Positions 8,421 to 16,469 of a DNA stretch of 64,000 nt are shown here, piece after piece. The notes below the pieces were generated by a model that did no database searches, was not told the DNA's origin, and saw nothing but the letters and a program-made list of their open reading frames with translations. The DNA is from Gammaproteobacteria bacterium (GTDB taxonomy: Bacteria > Pseudomonadota > Gammaproteobacteria > Nevskiales > Nevskiaceae). The position numbers and the translations under genes were made by a program. The stretch is from assembly GCA_026398815.1 (NCBI GenBank), contig JAPLSA010000002.1, positions 58,799 to 122,798 on the forward strand, given 5' to 3'. Position 1 is the stretch's first letter, and every line of letters begins with the position of its first letter.

Positions 8421-10064
8421 TTGCGCATTGCTGGCCTGTCACTGCAACACGCGTTGGCCGCGATGGTCGTGCACGCCTGCCTGCCTGTCGTGGCGGCTGA
8501 GCCGGCGCCAGTGGAGCCGGCGCCTCGAACCGTCGCCGTGCCGGTGCGCGACCAGCGCTTCGACATTTTCGAAATCGCCGTCGACGGCAACACCCGGCTG
8601 AACGACATCGACATCCAGCTGGCGCTGGAGCCTTTCGTCGGTGAAGGTCGCAAGGCTTCCGATGTCGACGCCGCCCGCAGCGCCCTCGAACAACTCTACA
8701 AGCAGCGCGGCTACAAGAGCGTTGCGGTGACCATTCCGAAGCAGACGATCAAGGATGGACTGGTCCTGCTCGAGGTCGTGGAAGGCAAGGTCGGCAGCCT
8801 TGAAGTGATCGGTAGCCGCTACAGCTCCATCGACCAGATCAAGCTCGAAGTGCCATCGCTCGCCGAAGGCCAGGTGCCGGACTTCGCGAAGGTCGAGCAG
8901 GAGCTGAACTACGTGAACCGGCTCGGCTACCGCCGGGTCACGCCGGTGCTGGCGCTGGCGGCGACACCCGGCGTGATCGACGTCGACCTGAACGTCGACG
9001 ACCAGCTGCCGCTGCGGCTGTCGGCCGAGGTCAACAACCGCCACGGCCGCGATACCTCGTTCATGCGCACGGTCCTCACCGCCGGCTACGACAACCTGTT
9101 CCAGCTCGGCCACAGCATCACCCTGAGCGTGCAGCTGGCACCGCGCCGCATCGATGACGGCCGCGTCTACTACGGCTCGTACCGCATTCCGCTCGGCGAC
9201 GGCAGCTGGAATCTCAGCGCGACGGCGCTGCGCACCGGCAGCAATGTCACCGCACTCAGCGGCGTCGATGTCAACGGCAGCGGCCGCAGCTTCGGGCTGT
9301 CGCTCGGCAAGCAGTGGCCGGCGCTCGGCGGCGTCTACTACCCCGGCATCTCGGTCGGCATCGACTACAAGAACTTCAACACGGTGGCCAGCGTCGGCCC
9401 TGGCGCGGAAATCCGCACGCCGGTCGAGTACCTGCCGGTGACCCTGAGCCTGACGCAGCTGCTGCGCCTCGAACAGCAGTCCTTGCAGAACGATTTCCGG
9501 CTCAGCGTGGCCTCGCCGAAGCTCGGCAGCGACGCCGACACCATCGATCTCAACCGCTTCAAGGCGCGCGGCCAGATGCTGCAGCTGCGCAACAGCATCA
9601 GCTACGAACGACGGCTGCCGGGCGCGCTCGAACTGGGCCTGCGCTTCAGCACCCAGATCACCGACCAGCCGCTGATTTCCAGCGAACAGTTCGCCGGTGG
9701 CGGCATGGACAACGTGCGCGGCTACCTCGAAGCCGAGGTGCTCGGCGACTACGGCTACTTCGCCTCCGCCGAGCTGCGCGCGCCATCGCTGAGCGACTAC
9801 GTGCCGTCCAGCCTGCTGCGCCGCGTGGTCAGCGAATTCCAGCCCTACGCCTATTTCGACAGCGCCGACCTGAAGCTGCGCGGCCCGTTCCTCGACAACA
9901 GCAGCCCGCGCGCCAAGTACCTGTCGAGCTTCGGCTTCGGGCTGAGTTTCGAGCTGATCGACCACCTGAGCGGCACGCTCGACTGGGCCATGCCGCTGCA
10001 TCGCGGCGCGGTGACCGGTGATGGCGACAGCCGCCTGCTGTTCCGCATTTCCGCATCGCTTTGA
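8421..10064 (+). CDS. TpsB outer-membrane transporter (ShlB/FhaC/HecB family)
   Basis: A 547-residue two-partner-secretion pore. It begins with a signal peptide (about 1-26, ending PVVAA). A POTRA_2 domain follows (about 48-125, starting FDIFEIAVDGNTRLND). A 16-stranded ShlB-type barrel fills the rest (about 190-547), with the loop-6 motif GGGMDNVRGY near residue 430 and a terminal aromatic-poor strand ending FRISASL. It should recognise the N-terminal TPS domain of the giant exoprotein at 16470 and move it across the outer membrane. TTG is taken as start because a downstream ATG (8463) would remove the n-region of the signal peptide. It is the first gene of the operon. Confidence 0.9.
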   Translation: MRIAGLSLQHALAAMVVHACLPVVAAEPAPVEPAPRTVAVPVRDQRFDIFEIAVDGNTRLNDIDIQLALEPFVGEGRKASDVDAARSALEQLYKQRGYKSVAVTIPKQTIKDGLVLLEVVEGKVGSLEVIGSRYSSIDQIKLEVPSLAEGQVPDFAKVEQELNYVNRLGYRRVTPVLALAATPGVIDVDLNVDDQLPLRLSAEVNNRHGRDTSFMRTVLTAGYDNLFQLGHSITLSVQLAPRRIDDGRVYYGSYRIPLGDGSWNLSATALRTGSNVTALSGVDVNGSGRSFGLSLGKQWPALGGVYYPGISVGIDYKNFNTVASVGPGAEIRTPVEYLPVTLSLTQLLRLEQQSLQNDFRLSVASPKLGSDADTIDLNRFKARGQMLQLRNSISYERRLPGALELGLRFSTQITDQPLISSEQFAGGGMDNVRGYLEAEVLGDYGYFASAELRAPSLSDYVPSSLLRRVVSEFQPYAYFDSADLKLRGPFLDNSSPRAKYLSSFGFGLSFELIDHLSGTLDWAMPLHRGAVTGDGDSRLLFRISASL

Positions 10065-10083
10065 TCCCGAGCTGGAGCCCTAC

Positions 10084-11877
10084 ATGACCGCCTGCTGCAT
10101 CCGAACTCTGCTGGGCCGCCTGTGCGCGGCCGTGTTGCTGCTGGGCTCCGCCAGCGCCCAGGCCTGGTGGAACCCGGACTGGGCCTACCGCAAGCCGATC
10201 ACGCTGGACGCCACGCCGACCGGCGCGGCACTGGCCGGCGAGGTCAAGGACGCCGTGGTGCTGGTGCGCCTGCACGAGGGCGTTTTCAACTTCGCCGAAG
10301 GCGGTGCCGATGGTGCCGACCTGCGTTTCATCGCCGAGGACGACAAGACCGAGCTGGCGCATCACGTCGAGAAGTACGACCCGGTGTTCAACCTGGCCTT
10401 CGTCTGGGTGCGGGTGCCGCTGCTGGCCAACGGCAAGCCGGCGCCGATCTGGCTGTACTACGGCAACCCGAAGGCGACGGTGCCGGTGGAGAGCAAGAAC
10501 AGCTATCCGGCCGACCAGCTGCTGGTCTACCACTTCGCCGACAAGGACAAGCCGGTGCAGGACGCCTCCGCGTTCGCGCATCACGCCACCAGCGCAGCGC
10601 CGGCACTGGACGACAGCGGGCTGATCGGCAGCGCCGCGCGCTTCGACGGCGCCACGTCCGTGCTGCTGCCGGCGTCGCCGAGCCTGAATCTGACGGCGGG
10701 CGCGAGCTTCACCTGGTCGGCCTGGGTGAAGAGCGCGGCCGGCGCCAGCGGCGTGCTGTACAGCTTCCGCGATGCCGGCGGTGCCGCGCTGCTGATCGGC
10801 GTCAATGCCGGCCTGCCGTATGTCTCCGCGCAGGCGGCCGGAGCCGCAGCCGCGACGGCGCAGGCCACGGCGGCGCTGGGTGCCGACAGCTGGAACCTCC
10901 TGACCGTCACCGGCGGCCAGGAACTGCGGCTGTACGTCGACGGCGCGCTGGCGGCGACCCTGCCGCAGCCGACGCCAGCGATCACCGGCGCCGCCGTGCT
11001 GGGCGGTGATGTAGCGGCCAGCGGCCAGCCGCTGCGCAGCGGCTTCGTCGGCGAGATCGACGAACTGCAGATCGCCAAGACCGAGCGCGATGCCAATGCG
11101 CTGCGGCTGGCGGCGGTCAACCAGGGTGCGGCCGACCGGCTGGTCAGCTTCGGCACCGACGAGGCGCAGGCCGGCGCCGGCGGCAGCCACTTCGCGGTGA
11201 TCATGGATTCGCTGACCCTGGACGCCTGGGTCTGCATGATCGTGCTGGCGCTGATGATGCTGGCCAGCTTCTACATCATGGCCCGCAAGGGCCGGCAGAT
11301 CGGCGCGGCCAGCAAGGGCAACCGCCAGTTCATGGCGCTGTACCAGCAGCACGACGGCGATTTCGCCAGCCTTCAGCAGGCGCTGCCGGCGGCCGCGGAA
11401 TCGCCGCTGAGCCGCATGTTCAAGGTCGGCCGCACGGAAGTCGGCAAGCGCGTCGCCAAGGCTCCGGACGCCGCGCTGTCCTCGCAGTCGATCGACGCGA
11501 TCCGGGCTTCTCTGCACGGCACCCTGATCCGCGAGAACCAGGAGCTGAACCGGCTGATGGTGCTGCTGACCATCGCCATTTCCGGCGGCCCGTTCATCGG
11601 CCTGCTCGGCACCGTGCTCGGCGTGATGATCACCTTCGCCTCGGTGGCGGCCGCCGGCGAGGTCAACGTCAACGCGATCGCGCCCGGCATCTCGGCAGCG
11701 CTGGCCGCCACCGTCACCGGCCTGTTCGTCGCCATCCCCTCGCTGTTTGGCTACAACTACCTGCTGACGCGCGCCAAGGAATGCAGCGCGGACATGCAGG
11801 TGTTCGTCGACGAGTTCGTCACCCGGGTCGCGGAGCAGTACCGCGGCACTGGCGCGACGGCCTCGCAGCACGGCTGA
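10084..11877 (+). CDS. DUF2341-LamG-ExbB/TolQ/MotA fusion proton channel
   Basis: A 597-residue protein with three parts. A signal peptide (about 1-24) leads into a DUF2341-type domain (WWNPDWAYRKPITLD onward, about 25-150). A LamG/concanavalin-like lectin domain follows (about 160-345, with SFTWSAWVKS and GEIDELQIAKTERDA). Then come a transmembrane helix near 375-400 and a MotA/TolQ/ExbB channel with two more helices, including GGPFIGLLGTVLGVMITFAS. The lectin-like part would face the periplasm. Ordinary ExbB lacks it. The start at 10084 has GGAG upstream. It presumably pairs with the ExbD and TonB genes that follow. Confidence 0.88.
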   Translation: MTACCIRTLLGRLCAAVLLLGSASAQAWWNPDWAYRKPITLDATPTGAALAGEVKDAVVLVRLHEGVFNFAEGGADGADLRFIAEDDKTELAHHVEKYDPVFNLAFVWVRVPLLANGKPAPIWLYYGNPKATVPVESKNSYPADQLLVYHFADKDKPVQDASAFAHHATSAAPALDDSGLIGSAARFDGATSVLLPASPSLNLTAGASFTWSAWVKSAAGASGVLYSFRDAGGAALLIGVNAGLPYVSAQAAGAAAATAQATAALGADSWNLLTVTGGQELRLYVDGALAATLPQPTPAITGAAVLGGDVAASGQPLRSGFVGEIDELQIAKTERDANALRLAAVNQGAADRLVSFGTDEAQAGAGGSHFAVIMDSLTLDAWVCMIVLALMMLASFYIMARKGRQIGAASKGNRQFMALYQQHDGDFASLQQALPAAAESPLSRMFKVGRTEVGKRVAKAPDAALSSQSIDAIRASLHGTLIRENQELNRLMVLLTIAISGGPFIGLLGTVLGVMITFASVAAAGEVNVNAIAPGISAALAATVTGLFVAIPSLFGYNYLLTRAKECSADMQVFVDEFVTRVAEQYRGTGATASQHG

Positions 11878-11890
11878 CGGAGCGCCTGCC

Positions 11891-12292
11891 ATGCAAGTCC
11901 AGGAAGACAAGCCGTTCGACGACATCAACATCACGCCGATGCTGGATTTGTCCTACGTGCTGCTGGTGATCTTCATCATCATGTGCACGGCCTCGGTGCA
12001 GGGCATCAAGGTCAACCTGCCGAAGGCCAGCAGCCAGCCGGCGCTGGCCAAGCCCAAGACCGTCGCGATCACCATCACCAACGACGGCAAGATCTTCATG
12101 GACGCCGTGCCGGTGACGCTCGAGGAACTCGGCGCCCGGCTGCGCCAGAAGAAGGCCGAGGTGCCGGACCTGCCGGTGGTGGTGCGCGGCGACGGCGAAA
12201 CCCAGTACCACAACGTCGTCGACGTGCTGAGCCTGCTCGGCCAGCTCGACATCACCCAGCTGGGCCTCGTGACCCAGCGGCTGGTGCAATAG
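11891..12292 (+). CDS. ExbD/TolR-family biopolymer transport protein
   Basis: A 133-residue inner-membrane protein with the usual ExbD plan: short cytoplasmic N-terminus, one transmembrane helix (about 18-38) and a periplasmic domain. The motif ITPMLDL holds Asp19, which matches the proton-path Asp25 of E. coli ExbD. It follows the ExbB-fusion gene by 13 bp and precedes the TonB-like gene by 15 bp, so the three probably form one proton-driven complex. Confidence 0.93.
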   Translation: MQVQEDKPFDDINITPMLDLSYVLLVIFIIMCTASVQGIKVNLPKASSQPALAKPKTVAITITNDGKIFMDAVPVTLEELGARLRQKKAEVPDLPVVVRGDGETQYHNVVDVLSLLGQLDITQLGLVTQRLVQ

Positions 12293-12307
12293 GCCGCCCG
12301 CCGCGTC

Positions 12308-13024
12308 ATGACCGAAATCCCGACGCCGCGTCGTGCCGCGCGCCGCTGGCTGCTGCTGGCGGCCGCGCTGCTGCCCGCTGGTGGAGTGGCCTGGCTGCTG
12401 CTGTCCGGCGGCGACAAGCACCCGCCGCGAAAAGTGGTGCCGGCGGTGGTGCAGCTGAAGCTGATCGCGCCACCGCCCCCTCCGCCACCACCGCCGCCGC
12501 CGCCGAAGGATCTGCCGGAGCCGGTGAAGCTGAAGACGCCGGAGCTGAAGGTCGAGCAATCGCCGCCGGAGCCGACGCCGCCGGCGCCGGGCCCGAAGTC
12601 CGATGCGCCGCCCGGCCCGCCGGCGCTCGATGCCGCCGGCGAGGGTGCCGGCGACGGCTTCGGCCTCGAAGGCCGACCCGGCGGTGCCGGTTATGGCGGC
12701 GGCGGTGGCGGGGGCGGCGGCAGCATCGGCAGCTATGTCGACGGCCAGATCCGCAACCGCATGCTCGACGCCATGCGCAAGCGCAAGCGGCTGCGCGAGC
12801 AGAAATCGCAGATCGACTTGGCGCTGTGGTTCAGCCCCGAAGGCCGTCTCGAAAAGGTCGAGGTGCTGCATTCCAGCGGCAAGCCGGACCTCGACCAGCT
12901 CTATGTCGACGCCGCGCGCTCGTTCGATCTCAGCGGCGTGCCGCAGATCGCCAGCGTGCCGCAGCCGCGCCGCCTGCGGCCCGGCAGCCGCGAACGCAGC
13001 GCCGACGGCTACAGCCTCGACTGA
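12308..13024 (+). CDS. TonB-like energy transducer
   Basis: A 238-residue protein: a cytoplasmic N-terminus, one helix (about 14-33), a proline-rich stretch with a run of about fourteen Pro, a Pro/Lys/Glu linker, a glycine run near 130-140 and a C-terminal domain of about 95 residues. That domain contains IDLALWFSPEGRLEKVEVLH, which fits the TonB fold. It should span the periplasm and pass proton-motive energy to an outer-membrane partner. Candidate partners in the operon are the TpsB pore and the porin-like protein; no classical TonB-dependent receptor is nearby. Confidence 0.85.
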   Translation: MTEIPTPRRAARRWLLLAAALLPAGGVAWLLLSGGDKHPPRKVVPAVVQLKLIAPPPPPPPPPPPPKDLPEPVKLKTPELKVEQSPPEPTPPAPGPKSDAPPGPPALDAAGEGAGDGFGLEGRPGGAGYGGGGGGGGGSIGSYVDGQIRNRMLDAMRKRKRLREQKSQIDLALWFSPEGRLEKVEVLHSSGKPDLDQLYVDAARSFDLSGVPQIASVPQPRRLRPGSRERSADGYSLD

Positions 13025-13072
13025 CCCCCGCCGCGCCGCGTCCGCTTCCCATTCGTCAACTCCTTGCGCCTC

Positions 13073-15325
13073 ATGAACGATTTCCCGAAAGCCTCGTGCA
13101 GTCCCTTCCGGCTCACCGCCATCGCGGCGGGCGTCGGCCTGCTGGTCGGCCTGCCGTCCGGTAGCGAGGCCGCCGATGCAGCGCGCCACGTCGTCGCGCA
13201 GGGCGAGGTGCTGTCGGCGATCGCCGCGCGCCTGTGTCCGCCGAACACGCCGGCCTGCGTCTGGCAGCAGTCGGAAGCGATCTACCGCGCCAATCCGAAA
13301 GCGTTCCGGGGCGCACCGGAAGCGCTGATCGCCGGCAGCACGCTGCTGCTGCCGGCGGCCCAGCCGCCGAGTGGCGAAGCCGCCATCGCCGCCGCAGTCG
13401 CCGCTGCGGGCAGCAGCGCCGCCAACGCACCGCCGGCGCCGACTGCACCGCGCGTGTTGCCACGCGCCAATCCGGCACCGGCACCGGCATCAGCGCCGGC
13501 GTCTGCCCCGGTGGCCGCTGCCGCCGTGACATCGGCATCGGTGCCCGCCGCGACAAGGCCAGCCCCGGCCGCAGCCGAAGACCCGGAGGCGCCGGTCGCC
13601 GGACGGCTGCAGCAGGCCGAGCCGGAGACCGCTGCAAGCCTGCAGACGCCGTTGCCGACGGTGGCCGAGGCCGCCGCCGCGGGCGCGGGCACGACAGCAG
13701 TGGCCGCCGCCGCGCCGTCACCGGCGCCCGCTGCATCGGTGTCCACGCCTGCAGCTGCACCTGCGCCGGCACCAGCGCCGCCGGCCGCTGCCGCTGCCCG
13801 CACCGCCAACGCTGCACCGCCTGCCGCTGCCGCTGCCCCGGCACCGGCACCGGCCGCCGCGCCGCCAGGCCGGGTCCGGGTGCCGTATCTGTCGGAACTG
13901 GAACGCAAGCGCCTTCGCGATGACCTGCGCGAGGAAATCATGGACACCGCGCGGCGCGAGAACTGGGCGCAGCCGGATGCGATCCCGGAATGGCTGAAGC
14001 GGATCAGCCTCAATGCCGACCTGCTGGTGCGTGGCGAAGGCCAGCTGTACGAGAGCGGCAACAACAACCAGTTCTTCAATTTCCAGGCGATCAACGGCGG
14101 CCAGCCGATCAACACCACGCCGCCGGCCGCTGGCGAGCCGCTGGCACTGCCGTTCCTGAACACCACCGAAGATCGCCAGCTGCTGCGCCTGCGCGCGCGC
14201 ATCGGCGCCCGCTTCACGGTGACGCCGGATCTCAGCGTCAACGTCCGCCTGGCCTCGGGCAACGGCGTGTCGCCGGTCAGCACCAACCAGACGCTCGGCA
14301 ACGATTTCAACAAGCTCAACATCCTGCTCGACCGCGCCTACCTGCGCTATCAGCCGGACCCCCGGCTGGCGCTGAACCTGGGCCGGGTGCCGAACCCGTT
14401 TGCCGGCGCGCTGGACCTGATCTGGGACCGTGATCTGGCGTTCGACGGCCTCAGCCTCAGCTGGTCGGAGCGCGTTGCCGGCAACGATTTCCGCATTCGC
14501 GGCGGCGGCTTCTCGGTGGAAAACACCGACCCGAACTATCCCGGCAACAGCATCAACAAGGTCGGCAGCTACGACAAATGGCTGGCCGCGCTGCAGGTGG
14601 AATGGAGCCGCATGCTCAACCAGGACACCGCGCTGCACGCCGACAGCGCGGTTTACGAGTTCGTCAACATCGAAGGCGAGCTGTCGTCGCCGTGCTTCGC
14701 GCCGAACGTCAACGTCACCTGCGATACCGACAGCTCGCGGCCCGGCTTCGTGCAGAAGGGCAACACGCTGTTCGGCATCCGCGACCTCCGGCTGATCAAC
14801 CCGGGCGATCCGGCCTTCCAGTACTTCGGCCTGGCCTCGAAGTTCCGCGTGGTGTCGTTCGGCGGCGGCGTCGACGTGCGTGTTGCCGGCCCGCTGCATC
14901 TGGCCATCGACGGCGAGTTCGCGCGCAACGCCGCGTTCAGCCGCCGGCGCATCGTCGACCGCATTCCGGTCAACAACTACGGCCCCTGCGCGCCCGGCGT
15001 CGGCAGCTGCACGCAGCAGGTCGATATCGGCCGCGACGCCTACCAGCTGCAGGTGCGCTTCGGCCACCCGGTGCTGCGCCATTTCGGCGACTGGCAGGGG
15101 CAGGTCGGCTATCGCCATGTCGAAAGCGATGCCGTGCCGGACACCTTCACCGATTCCGATTTCCACCTCGGCGGCACCAACTCCAAGGGCTACTACATCG
15201 GCGGCTCGGTCGGCTTCACCGACAACGCCTCGATCGGCGTCCGCTACCTGAGCGCCACCGAGATCAGCGGCCCGAAGCTCGGTATCGACGTGCTGCAGCT
15301 CGATGTCAGCGCCAGCTTCTTCTGA
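13073..15325 (+). CDS. Putative porin with N-terminal FimV/LysM-like domain
   Basis: A 750-residue exported protein. After a signal peptide (about 1-32) comes a FimV-type LysM-like domain (about 35-100: HVVAQGEVLSAIAARLCP, IYRANPKAF, ALIAGSTLLLP). An Ala/Pro-rich linker of about 170 residues follows, then a charged helix (LSELERKRLRDDLREEIMDT) and a C-terminal beta-barrel resembling the Porin_5 'putative porin' family. The LysM-like part could hold the protein on peptidoglycan. The ATG at 13073 is preferred over TTG at 13064. The ribosome site is weak, suggesting coupling to the preceding gene. Confidence 0.8.
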   Translation: MNDFPKASCSPFRLTAIAAGVGLLVGLPSGSEAADAARHVVAQGEVLSAIAARLCPPNTPACVWQQSEAIYRANPKAFRGAPEALIAGSTLLLPAAQPPSGEAAIAAAVAAAGSSAANAPPAPTAPRVLPRANPAPAPASAPASAPVAAAAVTSASVPAATRPAPAAAEDPEAPVAGRLQQAEPETAASLQTPLPTVAEAAAAGAGTTAVAAAAPSPAPAASVSTPAAAPAPAPAPPAAAAARTANAAPPAAAAAPAPAPAAAPPGRVRVPYLSELERKRLRDDLREEIMDTARRENWAQPDAIPEWLKRISLNADLLVRGEGQLYESGNNNQFFNFQAINGGQPINTTPPAAGEPLALPFLNTTEDRQLLRLRARIGARFTVTPDLSVNVRLASGNGVSPVSTNQTLGNDFNKLNILLDRAYLRYQPDPRLALNLGRVPNPFAGALDLIWDRDLAFDGLSLSWSERVAGNDFRIRGGGFSVENTDPNYPGNSINKVGSYDKWLAALQVEWSRMLNQDTALHADSAVYEFVNIEGELSSPCFAPNVNVTCDTDSSRPGFVQKGNTLFGIRDLRLINPGDPAFQYFGLASKFRVVSFGGGVDVRVAGPLHLAIDGEFARNAAFSRRRIVDRIPVNNYGPCAPGVGSCTQQVDIGRDAYQLQVRFGHPVLRHFGDWQGQVGYRHVESDAVPDTFTDSDFHLGGTNSKGYYIGGSVGFTDNASIGVRYLSATEISGPKLGIDVLQLDVSASFF

Positions 15326-15341
15326 TCCCGAGGATCGCCCC

Positions 15342-15977
15342 ATGCGTCCAGGCCTTGCCCGTTGCCTGCTGCCGCTGCTGGCCGCCGTGCCGATGCTCGT
15401 CGCCGCCGAAGGCGCGCTCGACACCCGGCTGCGCGACCAGCTGCGCCAGACCATTCTCGAACTGCGCCAGCTGCAGGACGAGAACGCCCGGCTGAAAAGC
15501 CAGCTCAACGCCGCGCCGGCCAGGCCGGCCGCCGACCCCGAGGCCGAGCAGCGGCTGCGTCGCGCGGTTGTCGAAGCCGGCCGGCTCAGCACCCAGGGCG
15601 CGCTGCTGGCGCAGGAACTGGACAGTGCCAAGGCACAGATCGCCGAGCTGAATCGCCGGCTCGACAGCGCCAGCGCCGAAGGCCGCGCCGCCCAGGGCCG
15701 CGAGCGCCAGATCGGCGCCGAGCTGGCCGCGCAGCGCGCCAGCAGCGCCAGCTGCGAAAGCCACAACGCCGAACTGGTCGCGCTCGGCCGCGAACTGGTC
15801 GACCGCTACCACGCGCGCGGCTTCACCGACGTGCTGCTCGATCGCGAGCCGCTGACCGGCGTCCACCGCATCCGCTTCGAAACCCTGGTGCAGACCTACG
15901 AAAGCCGCCTGCGCGAGCAGCGCGTGGTGCCGCCGCCTGCGCCGAATCCCGCCACTGCCGACGCTTCCAGCCCATGA
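15342..15977 (+). CDS. Periplasmic coiled-coil protein
   Basis: A 211-residue protein with a signal peptide (about 1-20, LLAAVPMLVAA) followed by a long, charged heptad-rich helix (about 22-150) and a Pro-rich tail. A single Cys lies in SSASCESHNAELV. No enzymatic domain is recognised. It lies between the porin and YbjN genes, and its stop codon overlaps the next start (ATGA), so translation is probably coupled. A spacer or chaperone role for the secreted fibre is possible but unproven. Confidence 0.75.
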   Translation: MRPGLARCLLPLLAAVPMLVAAEGALDTRLRDQLRQTILELRQLQDENARLKSQLNAAPARPAADPEAEQRLRRAVVEAGRLSTQGALLAQELDSAKAQIAELNRRLDSASAEGRAAQGRERQIGAELAAQRASSASCESHNAELVALGRELVDRYHARGFTDVLLDREPLTGVHRIRFETLVQTYESRLREQRVVPPPAPNPATADASSP

Positions 15978-16441
15978 CCGATACCGCCACCCCCGCCGCC
16001 ACGCCTGCGCTCGTCGAGCACCTCGGCATCGACGGCCTCACCGACCTGCTGCAGCGCGCCGGCTTCCGTGCCAACGCCGCCAGCGACGGCCAGCGGCCGC
16101 TGGTGCAGAGCGCCGTGCAGGGGCTGGGCTTTCTGCTGGTGCCGGGCAATCCGGCGCGCATCGCCGCCGACCGCTATGTCGACTTCAGCTTCAACTGCCT
16201 GATCCGGCTGGAAACGCCGTTGCCGGCGACGCTCGTCGAGCAGTGGAACGAGAACAAGCGCTTCGGCCGCTGCTTCCAGCGCGATGGCCTGCTGGTGCTG
16301 GCCTTCGACGTGATGCTGGCCGGCGGTGTCGCCGACCGCTTCCTGCTGGCGCAGTGCGAGATGTGGGATCGGCTGATGCACGACTTCATCGCCCATCTGC
16401 GCCAGACCCCGGCGGGCAACGCCGTCCGCCAGCCGGCCTGA
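15974..16441 (+). CDS. YbjN domain-containing protein
   Basis: A 155-residue cytosolic protein resembling the YbjN/type III secretion chaperone-like fold. It contains WNENKRFGRCFQRDGLLVLA and a following helix MWDRLMHDFIAHL. Proteins of this fold often act as chaperones or regulators. The gene overlaps the coiled-coil gene by four bases and lies just before the giant exoprotein. A cytosolic chaperone for that exoprotein is therefore a reasonable, untested guess. Confidence 0.75.
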   Translation: MTDTATPAATPALVEHLGIDGLTDLLQRAGFRANAASDGQRPLVQSAVQGLGFLLVPGNPARIAADRYVDFSFNCLIRLETPLPATLVEQWNENKRFGRCFQRDGLLVLAFDVMLAGGVADRFLLAQCEMWDRLMHDFIAHLRQTPAGNAVRQPA

Positions 16442-16469
16442 TTCCCCACGCTACGTCCGAGTGCGCGCC

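Noticed and set aside
9829..11934. 701-codon minus-strand frame opposite TpsB/ExbB
   Set aside because: Shadow frame crossing two real genes, with no start signal.
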